Below, one piece after another: positions 18,070-28,159 of a stretch of DNA of 64,000 nucleotides. Below the pieces are notes generated by a model. The model did no database searches, was not told the DNA's origin, and saw only the letters and a program-made list of their open reading frames with translations. A program made the translations under genes and the position numbers. Origin of the DNA: Legionella parisiensis (lineage in GTDB: Bacteria; Pseudomonadota; Gammaproteobacteria; Legionellales; Legionellaceae); the NCBI RefSeq assembly GCF_001467945.1, contig NZ_LNYQ01000013.1, positions 750,792 through 814,791 on the forward strand, in the 5' to 3' direction. Every line of letters starts with the position of its first letter. Positions within the stretch are counted from its first letter, which is position 1.

Positions 18070-19424
18070 CTTAATTTTTCTTGATCTAAATAGTTAGGAA
18101 TCACACAACTCCAATGAAATCTTTGTTCAATTTTCACTTTAAGAGATTCGGCAGACTCTTTTTCTCCATGGGTAATAAAAATTTTTCGAGGTGCAGTTTT
18201 TAAGTGTGCTAACCAAGACAGCATTTCCGCATAATCTGCATGTGCTGAAATATTTTCCATCTGTATAATTTCAGCTCGAATTGGAATCATTTGCCCAAAC
18301 ATTTTTATTTCTTTCTCACCCCGAACCATTCTATCCCCACGAGTTCCTCCTGCCTGAAAACCGCTGAAGATGATGGTGTTTCTATAATTGGGAGCAAAAT
18401 TTCGTATATGATGTATAACGCGACCTCCGGTAGCCATACCACTAGCAGAGATTAAAATCATAGGCATTTTTTGTTGGCTCAGTGCAATAGACTCTTCTGT
18501 GGTACGCACATATCGAGCAACACCACAAAGTTCAGCACATTGATGGAGAGTTAAGCGATTTTCCTTCGCATGATGGGAAAAGATTTCTGTTGCATTCGTC
18601 GCCATCGGGCTATCAACAATAACAGGAATATCCGCAATTACTTTCTTTGATTTTAATTGTTGAATGTAAAACAGCAAGCATTGTGTGCGACCGACTGTAA
18701 AAGCAGGGATTAAAACGATACCACCTCGTTTTACTGTACGGTTAATTATTTCTCCAAGTTGTTCCTCAGGATTCGTTTCCTCATGTAAACGATTACCATA
18801 GGTTGACTCGACAACTAAGTAATTTGACTCTAATGGTGCTTGGGGGGGATTCATAATGGGATCCTGTGCTCGCCCAAGATCACCTGAAAAAAGTACAGAT
18901 ACATTATGATGACAAATTCGTATAAAAGATGCTCCAAGAATATGGCCTGCATAATGAAAGCTTGCATAAAAATCTTCATGTATTTTAAATGCCTTGTTGA
19001 GGTCTGTAGGAAGAAAATAGTTGAGCGATAATTCAGCATCTTCGCGAGTGTAAAGAGGAAGGGCGGGATGGTGTTTCGAATAGCTTCTTTTATTTGCATA
19101 AAAAGCTTCCTCCTCCTGAAGATAGCCGCTATCAGGTAATAGTATTTTACACAAATCATATGTAGCCTCAGTACAAATTATTTTTCCACGAAATCCATTT
19201 TTTACCAACAAAGGAATGTACCCACTATGATCAATATGGGCATGTGTGAGCAAAACATAATTAATATTTTGAGGCTTAACAGGTAGTGATGACCAATTGC
19301 GTAAACGAAGTTCTTTATAACCTTGAAAAAGACCACAGTCGACAAGGATTTTCATATTTTCGGTTTGAACTAGATATTTGGAACCCGTGACTGTTTGAGT
19401 AGCACCTAAGAACTGAATTTCCAT
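18066..19424 (-). CDS. Metallo-beta-lactamase/beta-CASP RNA-processing-type hydrolase
   Basis: This 452-residue protein has the MBL motif THAHIDHSG (motif 2), further His/Asp sites (AGHILGAS and FSGDLG), and the beta-CASP blocks including SPMATNATEIF and ISASGMATGGR. It ends with the specificity domain, ENISAHADYAEML and IFITHGEKESA. The architecture is that of CPSF-like exonucleases, which cut RNA with two zinc ions in the cytosol. It leads a four-gene minus-strand unit; a good AAAGGATG lies before its ATG. Its link to nucleotide phosphorolysis suggests RNA turnover feeding the next gene, an inference. Confidence 0.9.
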   Translation of the reverse strand: MEIQFLGATQTVTGSKYLVQTENMKILVDCGLFQGYKELRLRNWSSLPVKPQNINYVLLTHAHIDHSGYIPLLVKNGFRGKIICTEATYDLCKILLPDSGYLQEEEAFYANKRSYSKHHPALPLYTREDAELSLNYFLPTDLNKAFKIHEDFYASFHYAGHILGASFIRICHHNVSVLFSGDLGRAQDPIMNPPQAPLESNYLVVESTYGNRLHEETNPEEQLGEIINRTVKRGGIVLIPAFTVGRTQCLLFYIQQLKSKKVIADIPVIVDSPMATNATEIFSHHAKENRLTLHQCAELCGVARYVRTTEESIALSQQKMPMILISASGMATGGRVIHHIRNFAPNYRNTIIFSGFQAGGTRGDRMVRGEKEIKMFGQMIPIRAEIIQMENISAHADYAEMLSWLAHLKTAPRKIFITHGEKESAESLKVKIEQRFHWSCVIPNYLDQEKLR

Positions 19425-19916
19425 GAATCATCCTTTAGTGTATCGATATTATCTATTATAGGTTGGTTTAGGAGAAATCTGAGAATTCATAATGAATGAG
19501 ACGTTTGGTTATTAGACTACTTCACATGGAATAACTTTTTTATTATCTTCACATGATTGCCGCACCTGCGAAAGCCGTACCTAGCTTTTTGAGTCATCTG
19601 TGGAGAAAGACGTTCGTATGGTTGTCATTAATTCTGCAGGATCATTGAAACCTGGAAAAAAGGTTAGATTTTAGAGCAGAAGATCGAGAAATAGCTCAGC
19701 CACATTAATTTATTTTATTGCCTTTATCACAATTTGTTTTTAAACCACTCTGCTCCCAAGCTGTACCTCAATGCATCAAAAAAATGAGATATTATTATTC
19801 GCTAAGATGATAATTGTATTTGTAGGTGCGACTTTGTTGTAACATAATAAAAAGTAAGTTGGGAACTTATATAGACAAATGGTTTCTATTTTTTTCAAGG
19901 GATGAAAGGAACATAT
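19425..19916. promoter_or_regulatory. Divergent intergenic region
   Basis: About 490 bp separate the minus-strand metallo-hydrolase unit from the plus-strand universal stress gene, so promoters in both directions must lie here. The segment is AT-rich near both ends with a more mixed centre. I see no ORF with a ribosome-binding site and no clear operator palindrome. Confidence 0.4.
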
Positions 19917-20381
19917 ATGAAATATAAACGTATTATGGTAGCTGTGGATAGAAGTAATATTTCAAATTTAGCTTTAAAAGAAGCAATCCAATTAACTAAA
20001 GATCTGGGCTCAATTTTAAGAGTTATACATGTTGTTGATGAAAACATTGTTCAGTTTAGTGATGGATTTGTTGATGTAAATAATTTATGGGCTGCGTACA
20101 AAGAAGAAGCCCAAGAATACATGCAAAAGTTAAATCGGGATATTAAAGAGGAATATATACAATTCGAAACTCATTTAGTAGTCCTAAAGACTTTAGAAGG
20201 TCATCTACCTGAAAAAATTATTAAGGAAGCTGAGGAGTGGAAGGCAGATTTACTTGTTATTGGCACCCACGGACGTCGTGGATTTAGTCGCTTCTTCTTA
20301 GGAAGCATAGCAGAAAAACTGCTCAGGATTGCAACCTTGCCGATTCTCTTAATACGTGGAAATTCAAATAAAAGAGTTTGA
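19917..20381 (+). CDS. Universal stress protein (UspA family)
   Basis: This single-domain Usp of 154 residues has KRIMVAVDRSNISNLAL at the N-terminus and the C-terminal nucleotide-binding signature, GTHGRRGFSRFFLGSIAEKLLR. The G-2x-G-9x-G(S/T) pattern indicates an ATP-binding member. The start at 19917 is preferred because AAAGGA stands 7 bp before it; the in-frame ATG at 19902 has no such site. Usp genes of this type respond to stress and stationary phase. The position next to the phosphorylase/hydrolase unit may reflect shared regulation. Confidence 0.9.
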   Translation: MKYKRIMVAVDRSNISNLALKEAIQLTKDLGSILRVIHVVDENIVQFSDGFVDVNNLWAAYKEEAQEYMQKLNRDIKEEYIQFETHLVVLKTLEGHLPEKIIKEAEEWKADLLVIGTHGRRGFSRFFLGSIAEKLLRIATLPILLIRGNSNKRV

Positions 20382-20539
20382 AGGTTACAATGTAATACGA
20401 TTGGCAGTATTCATAATGGGTTGTGATCATAATTGAGTAAAAAATGACTCTTAATCTCTTGGTCACACATCGAACCCTATACGCTACGGTCTATCAATAA
20501 AATTAAAAAACTCCAGCCAAGCCTCTGACTTGACCGGTT

Positions 20540-23095
20540 TTAATATTTAATGAAATATTCCTTATTCATACTGAAAGATTTAGATTCTTTTACAGACCCC
20601 TCAAACTCTTCTAATTCGGTTCTATCAAACGAAGCATTAACAGTTTTAAAAATTTCATTAACATCTTGAATTGAATCGCTTTTAACCGTTAATTCTTCCT
20701 TTAATTGTCCGTCGTTGCCAATGAGTTGTTGATGAAAATGGCGCAGGTAATTACGGAAAGAATGTTGTTTGTAGCTGCTGTAATTTTCACTAACAATTAA
20801 ATGGTCGATTGTCTCTACTAAAGTTGTAGAAAAAGATTGGGTGAACTGAAGCATTTTTTCGCCATCCATCTCCTCTCCACTCTCTAATAAATGCCTGATT
20901 GCTTGATTCATTATGAAGCGCAGATGATGTTCCCATGCATTCATGGTTTGGCGAGCATGCCTTTTCCCATTAGCATTATGACTAAAGAAGAATGAACTAT
21001 CGTATTTACCAGCTTTTGTCTCATAAGCTTTTTGATAGTTTTTTCCTTGCTGTATAACCGCCTCAATATTATGGATCACACTAAATAATTCTTTTATTTG
21101 GGCTGTTTGATCGCTTGTAATACGTTTCATCAATAATCGAGAATTATATATATTTAATGTTGAAAGGTTTGCAAGATCTGCGACAAGATCCAATTGTGTA
21201 TCTTTTTGTTGTACTGAAGTAGTAAGTGTTCGATTTTGTCTATCTCTTTGGAAAAGAGCCTTTTCATTTTCTGCATTAAGTCGTTTCAAACTTAAATTTT
21301 CTTTTTTGGTGTCGGTTAATTCAACACCTATTCTTCTCAACTCCTCCTGTAAATCATTATATTCATGTATGCTCACTGCTGGGCGAGATAAATAGTTTCT
21401 GACAATTTGAAAAAAGCCGGCAGTTTGGTGTTCCTCTTCAAGCATTTTTGTTTCAAAGTTGCTGCTCTCAATAAGAACAAAGCCTTCTTCCTCGGCAACA
21501 TCATGAGTTTGTAATTCAAGGGCCTGGATAATTTGTGCAACAACAGTGCGACGTCGTTGCAGAACATCAATCAGTTTTTTTATGGTTTCATCCTGAGATT
21601 GCTGTGCTTGTTGAATCAGTTCATCATATTCGGCCAAGATATTTTTTTGTTTTACTAAAATAAGCTCGGCTTGACGATTCAATTCTTTTGCTTGTGCTCG
21701 AGAAATATCTGATTGAAAAGCACTATTTGCCATATCAAACTCGTCGCCAAATAGGATGTTTCCGCGCTGTACGACTTCATTGGCTTCTTTACTGAAGTCT
21801 TTTAGTGCATCAAAGCAATCAAATGGAATACTCGCAAATGCGGCACTAATTTGTCGCGATGCAGTGATAAAACAATTTCGTACTTGAACTAGGGGACGTT
21901 TATCTAAGTAAAAAGGTTCCCATAAACTACGGGCTGAACTGGAAGATTTACTTCGCTCTCGGTAAACCTTACCACAATCTGCCTCAAACTTTTCCAAACA
22001 AACATGTAACTCACTTTTGACATGATGAATGTCTTTCAAGTAAGGTTCGGACAATTTTATAAAATCATTAAAGTAACTGATTTTGTTGCTGCTTGTGAAC
22101 TGATGAAGTCTTTTTAGCTCATTTTGCAAGACACGCAATTTATCTCTCAACTGTAACAGCTTAATTAAGTTGTCTCGTTGTCCTTGTTCAAACTGTTCCC
22201 ATAAAAAATTACCCTTCTCAGGTAATTGATAATCAAGTCCTTTATAAAGATGGAGGTAGGCATCTTCTTGAAAGGCAGAGGCAGGGTAGCCAAATAGTAC
22301 TGACACAAAGTGGTCATCAATAACTTTTTGTTCTGTGGAAGTCAGAGTGGCTATACCAACTTTTGCGTACAGATCCTGCAAATGCGTCGCATCAATTTGA
22401 TTTTGCCTACTAAATAATGGCAGCATGTGATTATCAATTCCAGCAAGCAATTCATTTAGCTGTTGAGTAGTATCTTCGATAGTTTGGTAATAGGTATCAA
22501 TTTTATTTTCTTGATCTACATCTTCATGTTGTGCAGCTGCAAATATACGCTCAAGGGCAGACTTGCATGAAATAAGTTTCTCATCTTGGCTGCTAGTACT
22601 TTGGATGTCATTGTGCCTAAGTAATTCGACAGTAAAAAGTTCAATTCGTGTTTTGTATTTTTCTTGTTCCTGAATGGGTTTTTCCAATGCTTGGCGGCAA
22701 AGGTGAGCCAATAGAATCATGGCTATAACTTTGCCATGCGAAATGTCATTCAAATTGGCACGGCCAAAATAACGGTTTTGATTATCTGCAATGTACTGAT
22801 AACACGTATTGTATACAAAGTTAAAGTAGTCACAGTTGCTTTTAATTTCCTTTGAATGATTTTGTTCTTGTATTCTCCTGGACATGCTGGATAATCCACC
22901 TGGCTGAGGATATTCCAATCCCTCTATCATCCCTTCTTTATAGGTCAAACCAAATGTATAGCCCCAACCTTGGTGTTCCACAGGGATTTCAACGATGCTG
23001 GTGTGGGCAATATCCATGACTTTTACTTGTAAATCTTTATAGATCGTCAAAATTTCACGGATTAATGGAGTTTCTCTGAATCGAATGGTTGGCAT
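20540..23095 (-). CDS. Large coiled-coil protein, candidate Dot/Icm effector
   Basis: This 851-residue protein has no signal peptide, no membrane segment and no domain I recognise. It is rich in Gln, Glu, Lys and Leu. Heptad-like stretches around 315-345, 470-510 and especially 570-650 (LQEELRRIGVELTDTKKEN) predict coiled coils. The C-terminus has an acidic cluster, ELEEFEG, about 20 residues from the end, followed by Ser/Lys-rich residues, the E-block pattern found in many Legionella secreted effectors. A good AGGG precedes the ATG at 23095. The effector status is inferred from composition and context; no function is proposed. Confidence 0.55.
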   Translation of the reverse strand: MPTIRFRETPLIREILTIYKDLQVKVMDIAHTSIVEIPVEHQGWGYTFGLTYKEGMIEGLEYPQPGGLSSMSRRIQEQNHSKEIKSNCDYFNFVYNTCYQYIADNQNRYFGRANLNDISHGKVIAMILLAHLCRQALEKPIQEQEKYKTRIELFTVELLRHNDIQSTSSQDEKLISCKSALERIFAAAQHEDVDQENKIDTYYQTIEDTTQQLNELLAGIDNHMLPLFSRQNQIDATHLQDLYAKVGIATLTSTEQKVIDDHFVSVLFGYPASAFQEDAYLHLYKGLDYQLPEKGNFLWEQFEQGQRDNLIKLLQLRDKLRVLQNELKRLHQFTSSNKISYFNDFIKLSEPYLKDIHHVKSELHVCLEKFEADCGKVYRERSKSSSSARSLWEPFYLDKRPLVQVRNCFITASRQISAAFASIPFDCFDALKDFSKEANEVVQRGNILFGDEFDMANSAFQSDISRAQAKELNRQAELILVKQKNILAEYDELIQQAQQSQDETIKKLIDVLQRRRTVVAQIIQALELQTHDVAEEEGFVLIESSNFETKMLEEEHQTAGFFQIVRNYLSRPAVSIHEYNDLQEELRRIGVELTDTKKENLSLKRLNAENEKALFQRDRQNRTLTTSVQQKDTQLDLVADLANLSTLNIYNSRLLMKRITSDQTAQIKELFSVIHNIEAVIQQGKNYQKAYETKAGKYDSSFFFSHNANGKRHARQTMNAWEHHLRFIMNQAIRHLLESGEEMDGEKMLQFTQSFSTTLVETIDHLIVSENYSSYKQHSFRNYLRHFHQQLIGNDGQLKEELTVKSDSIQDVNEIFKTVNASFDRTELEEFEGSVKESKSFSMNKEYFIKY

Positions 23096-23338
23096 AATTA
23101 ACCCTGTAAGTATAGAAATTTTTTATAGCGGTAGTTTATAAAAATTTTCTTAAGTTTTTATTAACAAAGGTGCTTTTTTCCATAAAAGGAGCGGATTATT
23201 AAGAATTTCTTATTCTTGAGATAAATATCTATTTAAAAATTTTACACTCCGTTGCAAATTAATTCAACCACCAAATCAAGAAAATAAAATTTGACCTATA
23301 GTATTAACAAGAAATATTTGAAGTCGACGGATGTAATA

Positions 23339-24881
23339 ATGGGCATGTTATCTGAATATTTAATTTATTCTATAGAAAAAAATTATAGACAAAAGCAGGC
23401 GCTTATATTTGAAAACGCCAGTGTTTCCTATGAAGAGTTAGAAAGAGCCGCGAATCGCTTTGCGAACTTTTTATCGCAAGAAGAAATTAAGGGCGAACGT
23501 ATTGCTTTTATGCTTCCTAATTGTGTTGAAATCATTTCTATTTATCTTGGCTGTTTTAAGACGGGTTGTATTGCAATGCCTATAAATCGTCGTTATGCAC
23601 CCCATGAACTGGAAAGAGTGCTTCAGGATGCTGAGCCTTGTTATTTAATTATTGAGGAGAAAAAATTATTTTTACTGGAAGACATTAATTTAGCCGCAAC
23701 ACACATTAAAGAGGTGTTTGTTATTGGCAGTAAAGGGAAGTCTAGTGAATACTCTTTGTTTCAAGATATCATGAATACATCGTCTGAGTTCCCAATATCG
23801 GAGCTTCCCAATAATAATCCTGCCGTGATTTTTTATACTTCAGGTTCTACTGGACAACCGAAAGGGGTAGTCCATACTCTAAACTCAATTGAAGCAATAT
23901 TAGATTCAACTTTCAGATGCTTTAGATACGATTACTGCGCAAGATAAAATAATCGTGTGTGAACCACAATGCCATATAAGCGGCTTCATGGAAACCTTTG
24001 CTACTTTATCACGAGGTGGCACTGTTCTTGTCTATGATGGTTTTTATCTGGATGGTTATCTAGATGGATTAATGAAACACAAGCCGACTTTGGCTGTTCC
24101 ACATATTGATACCCTGATGAAACTTTTGGATTCTGGACGTTGTACCTCGGATACTTTTGTCTCACTACGCGGGGTGTATACAGGAGGGAATGTATTACCT
24201 GAAGCAGTTCAAAAGCGATTTATTGCCTGTGCCGGGAAGCCGATTCATGTGGGTTATGGAATGACCGAGGGTATTTGGATGACAGTTTGTATGGAAGAGA
24301 ACCCTAAAAGTGGTTGTATTGGTAAACCTCTTCCTGGAGTACAACTACGTTTGGTGGATAAATCGGGCAAAGAAGTTCCGCAAGGGGAGGATGGGGAAAT
24401 CTTGGTCAAGGGGGATATGCTCATGTTGAATTATTGGCATAATCCAAACGAGACACAAAAAGCATTTATAGAAGGTTGGTTTAAAACGGGTGATAGCGCA
24501 AAGCAAGACAAGCAAGGGAATTATTATTTTACCGGGCGTATTAAAAATATAATTATTCGGAATACGTCAAATATAATGCCAGGTGAAGTTGAGACTGCGA
24601 TTTATCAGCACCCTGCAATTAAGGCTGCTGGAGTAATAGGCATTCCTGATCGTCATGAAGGAGAGGTACCTGTCGCATTTGTGGTACTAAAAAGTGGTAA
24701 GAAATTGACTGAATCAGAACTTAGCCAATACCTAACCCAATTTATAGCAAAATATAAAATTCCGGTAAAAATATATTTTATTGAGGATATGCCATTGACT
24801 AATAGCGGAAAAATAAGCCATAAAAAACTTTATGATTATTTACCGCAAACAAACAGTGGTGACTCTAATAAACGAACTTAG
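23339..24881 (+). pseudogene. Acyl-CoA synthetase-like (AMP-binding) gene broken by a frameshift
   Basis: Two adjacent frames together give one class I adenylate-forming enzyme of about 510 residues. The first part (to about 23920) has the P-loop FYTSGSTGQPKGVV. The second resumes near DALDTITAQDKIIV, with GYGMTEG, GWFKTGD and the catalytic Lys region GKISHKKLYD. Around 23915-23925 the frame moves by +1, as after insertion of one base, and the first frame stops at 23947. The start is taken at the ATG 23339; an upstream TTG at 23291 is unlikely. Either the gene is inactive or a sequencing error lies here. A CoA ligase activity on a fatty or aromatic acid would be expected for the intact form. 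Confidence 0.75.
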
Positions 24882-24923
24882 GAATGGGAATAAATGAGCA
24901 TTAAAGCAATTGTCGGATTCTCT

Positions 24924-25643
24924 TTAGCAACTGGATAGTTTGTTCGATTCTGTGGTTTGCGTCATTTCACTATCTGCTTTCTGTCGTTCATTTCTTCTTT
25001 GCATCATCAGTTTCTGGCGTGCCTTTTTTTGTTTATTAACCATTAAATCAATACGATTTTGTTTTGCATTTTCCAAAAAATTAAGCATGCTCAGTTGTTT
25101 TATACTTATTTGGTCATTTGGATCCTGCCAATCTCTATTTTTATGTAAGGTCCTGCGTACATTAGAGCTGGAATACCATTTGCCATGACAATAGGAATAC
25201 TTCTTTTTATCCGTTGAGGGAGAAAAAAGTGTACCAGCATAATAATCAATAAATGCATCGAATAGAACCAAGTTGCTATTGAATTTTTCCGCTAAGGTCT
25301 TCTGATTCCCTTTATTATTACAAAAATAAAGTTTTATATTACTAATCTTATGATGCACATAAACAAAATCACAGTTAAAGCGCTCTGCTATTTTATCAAT
25401 GCCAAGATAGGTAGGTTGATTTGTACTAGAACAAGTGCTGGCCAGCTGAAAATATTCCAATAAATTATCAACTCCATGTGCAAGTACATAAATGGTGAGG
25501 TAGTCATGTTCCATTAATTTATAATTTATGGGCTTGCCATGCTGTACTATAACTATGTTTTCATCATTAAGTGTTTCTTTCCAATGCAGTGCGTGAGCAA
25601 TGAGATCATTTTCTTCATGGAATGGGATATAAAGGATTATCAT
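24924..25643 (-). CDS. Hypothetical protein, possible effector
   Basis: This protein is about 239 residues from the ATG at 25643; the frame is open to 25757 but the extra part overlaps argE. It begins MIILYIPFHEEND and contains VYVLAHGVDNLLEYF, an IDKIAERFNCDFVYVHHK segment and a CHGKWYSSSNVRR block. It ends in a strongly basic, Gln-rich helix (KQKKARQKLMMQRR) and a Ser/Thr-rich tail. There are no membrane segments. I do not recognise the family. The histidine and cysteine spacing hints at an enzyme-like core, but nothing firm can be said. It is transcribed with or just after argE. Confidence 0.55.
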   Translation of the reverse strand: MIILYIPFHEENDLIAHALHWKETLNDENIVIVQHGKPINYKLMEHDYLTIYVLAHGVDNLLEYFQLASTCSSTNQPTYLGIDKIAERFNCDFVYVHHKISNIKLYFCNNKGNQKTLAEKFNSNLVLFDAFIDYYAGTLFSPSTDKKKYSYCHGKWYSSSNVRRTLHKNRDWQDPNDQISIKQLSMLNFLENAKQNRIDLMVNKQKKARQKLMMQRRNERQKADSEMTQTTESNKLSSC

Positions 25644-25662
25644 GTCAGTAACTATCCGTTGT

Positions 25663-26832
25663 TTATTCCGAGCTCTTGAGAAATGATGAGTGTAGCATTT
25701 TGATAATGAATTGTTCACACAGATGAAGTTGTTCAATCGCAACGAACTCATCAGCACGATGAGCCTGCTCTATGCTGCCTGGACCGCAAACAATAGTAGG
25801 TATTTTCGCCTGTTGGAATAAGCCTGCTTCAGTGGCATAAGCCACTTTTATTTTTTTTTCATTGCGACAAATTGATTGGGCAGCATGAACAATTGGTTCA
25901 GATGGGTGGGTATCCAATCCAGGGGCTTCAGCGAGGGTTTCTAAAATCACATTCGTGTTTAATTGTTCTTTACGGAGGGTAGGGAGTAATTCACTATCTA
26001 TGAAATCAATTATTTGTTGATGAAGTTGAGCGGGGTTATCAATCACCAAGTTTCTAATTTCAAAAACAAATTCACACAAACTGGGAATCGTATTATACGC
26101 ATTCCCACCCTGAATGAGATTCGTGGATACTGTAGTATAAGGTACATCATAAGACTCATCTCGATTTCCTTGAGATTGAAATTGGTGAGCCATTTTACGA
26201 AGGTAAGAAATAAATGATGCAGCATGCTCTATTGCATTACATCCTTCAGGGGTCAATGATGAATGAGCCGCCACACCATGGATTTGACAGCGATAGCATT
26301 GTATTCCTTTATGTCCGATTACAGGTTGCATGGAGGTTGGTTCACCCACAATACATGCTTTGGGTTTATAATTTAGTTTTGTCATTCTCTCAATGAGGCT
26401 CGGCGCGCCAAGGCAACCAATCTCTTCATCATATGAAAAAGCAAAATGTACTGGGAATTTGAGGTTAAGCGCTTGCAATTGGGGGATAAGGTTCATCACT
26501 ACTGCAATGAAACCTTTCATGTCGCACGCCCCTCTACCATATACTTTTTGGTCTTTAATCGTTGCCTGAAATGGATCGCTACCCCAGGTTTGCCCATCAA
26601 CAGGTACTACATCTGTATGACCCGATAAAATAAGTCCACCCTCAAGTCGACCAAGACGATCGGGGATAGAGGCGAGTAAATTTGCTTTAAGTCCTTTGTC
26701 GTCATGGATTAAAATGGGATTAATCTTATAGTCATTTAATGTATTTGCCAGCGTCTCTATCAGAGATAAGTTGGAATTGCGTGAGGTGGTATCAAAGGCG
26801 ATAAGTTTTTTCAGCCAGTCCAGGGTATTCAT
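25663..26832 (-). CDS. argE: Acetylornithine deacetylase (M20 peptidase family)
   Basis: ArgE hydrolyses N-acetyl-L-ornithine to ornithine and acetate in arginine synthesis. The 389-residue protein has the M20 zinc-site motifs: SGHTDVVPVDG, RGACDMKGFIAV, the catalytic EE in SYDEEIGCLGAP, VGEPT, and CGPGSIEQAHRADEFV near the C-terminus with its metal-binding His. The length is usual for the family. No other arginine gene lies next to it. Succinyl-diaminopimelate desuccinylase is a related alternative, but the motif wording fits ArgE better. Confidence 0.88.
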   Translation of the reverse strand: MNTLDWLKKLIAFDTTSRNSNLSLIETLANTLNDYKINPILIHDDKGLKANLLASIPDRLGRLEGGLILSGHTDVVPVDGQTWGSDPFQATIKDQKVYGRGACDMKGFIAVVMNLIPQLQALNLKFPVHFAFSYDEEIGCLGAPSLIERMTKLNYKPKACIVGEPTSMQPVIGHKGIQCYRCQIHGVAAHSSLTPEGCNAIEHAASFISYLRKMAHQFQSQGNRDESYDVPYTTVSTNLIQGGNAYNTIPSLCEFVFEIRNLVIDNPAQLHQQIIDFIDSELLPTLRKEQLNTNVILETLAEAPGLDTHPSEPIVHAAQSICRNEKKIKVAYATEAGLFQQAKIPTIVCGPGSIEQAHRADEFVAIEQLHLCEQFIIKMLHSSFLKSSE

Positions 26833-27059
26833 ATATATTCCTTTTTAAATAAGTGGCAGAGTCATGAATGTGCCGCGATTCAAGAATTATAATCTTTCTC
26901 AATATACAAAACACCAAAAAGCACAAGCCTATAATTTTTTCTCTGATATCCTGATTGTGACATTTTACATGAAGCAGTCTACACTCTGGATAGTGGAATT
27001 TTTAATCAGTTGATTGAGCGTGAGAGCGTCATTGTATCTATTATTGGTTACATAAGGAA

Positions 27060-28088
27060 ATGAACAAAATGAAAATGATGAAAGCTGTGCAAGTAAATAA
27101 GTCAGGAGAATGGGAGTCCGTTGAAAAAGACATTGTGATGCCGGCAGCAAGTCAAGTACGTATTAAAGTTGAAGCATGTGGTGTATGTCATTCGGATGTC
27201 TTTGTGAAAGAAAATTTGTGGCCTAATCTTCAGTTCCCAAGAATTCCAGGACATGAGGTGGCAGGAGTAATTGATGCGGTTGGGACTAATATTACTCAAT
27301 GGAAACCAGGTCAACGTGTTGGGGTAGGTTGGGCCGGCGCTCTATGCGGTCAATGTCTTTCCTGTCGCCATGGTGATTTTATTCTATGTGAAAACCACCA
27401 AATCACAGGATTACATTATGATGGTGGATATGCCCAATATATGATAGCTCCAGTTGAAGCACTTGCTGCCATTCCTGATGAACTTTCTTTTGCTGATGCT
27501 GCGCCATTAATGTGTGCCGGTGTAACAACTTTTAATGCGCTGCGACATAGTTTTGCTCGTCCAGGTGATTTAGTTGCAATACAAGGCGTGGGAGGACTAG
27601 GGCATCTGGGCGTTCAATTTGCTAATAAAATGGGATTTAAAACGGTTGCTCTATCCTCTGGGACTGACAAAGAAGAACTTGCTAAAAAGCTAGGGGCTCA
27701 TATTTATTTAAACTCTGACGATCATGATGTTGTTCTTGAATTGCAAAAATTAGGTGGGGCCCGAGTTATTTTGGCAACAGCGCCTAGTGGCAAATCGATT
27801 TCTCCTTTAATTAATGGTCTTGCAAATAAAGGTGAACTTCTTATTGTTGGTGCTTCCAATGATCCAATTGAAGTGATAGCAACTCAGCTTATTGGTAACA
27901 AACGTTCGATTAGAGGGTGGCCATCGGGAAGTGCAATTGACATCGAAGAAACATTGAAGTTTTGTGCTTTGGCGGGGATTCGCCCCATGATTCAACAGTA
28001 TCCACTTGCGCACGCGGAAGAAGCTTTTGAAGCGATGATGTCAAATAAAGTGCGATTTCGTTCAGTGATAATGATGAATGAAAAATAA
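27060..28088 (+). CDS. Zinc-dependent alcohol dehydrogenase
   Basis: This medium-chain dehydrogenase of about 340 residues has CGVCHSDVFVKEN (catalytic zinc Cys), GHEVAGVIDAVG, and the structural-zinc cysteines in CGQCLSCRHGDFILC. It also has the Rossmann motif GVGGLGHLGVQFANKMG. It oxidises or reduces small alcohols and aldehydes with NAD(P). Two or three in-frame ATGs lie within 20 bp. AAGGA is only 1 bp from the first (27060) and about 10 bp from the one at 27069, so the second may be used. The gene is divergent to argE and stands alone. Confidence 0.9.
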   Translation: MNKMKMMKAVQVNKSGEWESVEKDIVMPAASQVRIKVEACGVCHSDVFVKENLWPNLQFPRIPGHEVAGVIDAVGTNITQWKPGQRVGVGWAGALCGQCLSCRHGDFILCENHQITGLHYDGGYAQYMIAPVEALAAIPDELSFADAAPLMCAGVTTFNALRHSFARPGDLVAIQGVGGLGHLGVQFANKMGFKTVALSSGTDKEELAKKLGAHIYLNSDDHDVVLELQKLGGARVILATAPSGKSISPLINGLANKGELLIVGASNDPIEVIATQLIGNKRSIRGWPSGSAIDIEETLKFCALAGIRPMIQQYPLAHAEEAFEAMMSNKVRFRSVIMMNEK

Positions 28089-28159
28089 ATTATGGGAGCA
28101 GTATTGTTGCTCTATACTTAGTCATGTCTACTAAAATTATTTCACGGAGTGAAGTTATT

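Noticed and set aside
20382-20539. Possible terminator between the universal stress gene and the coiled-coil gene
   Set aside because: No stem longer than a few base pairs followed by T residues could be found.
23096-23290. PmrA-type box (CTTAATATT repeats) upstream of the coiled-coil gene
   Set aside because: Only one imperfect half-site is present; the direct-repeat spacing is not satisfied.
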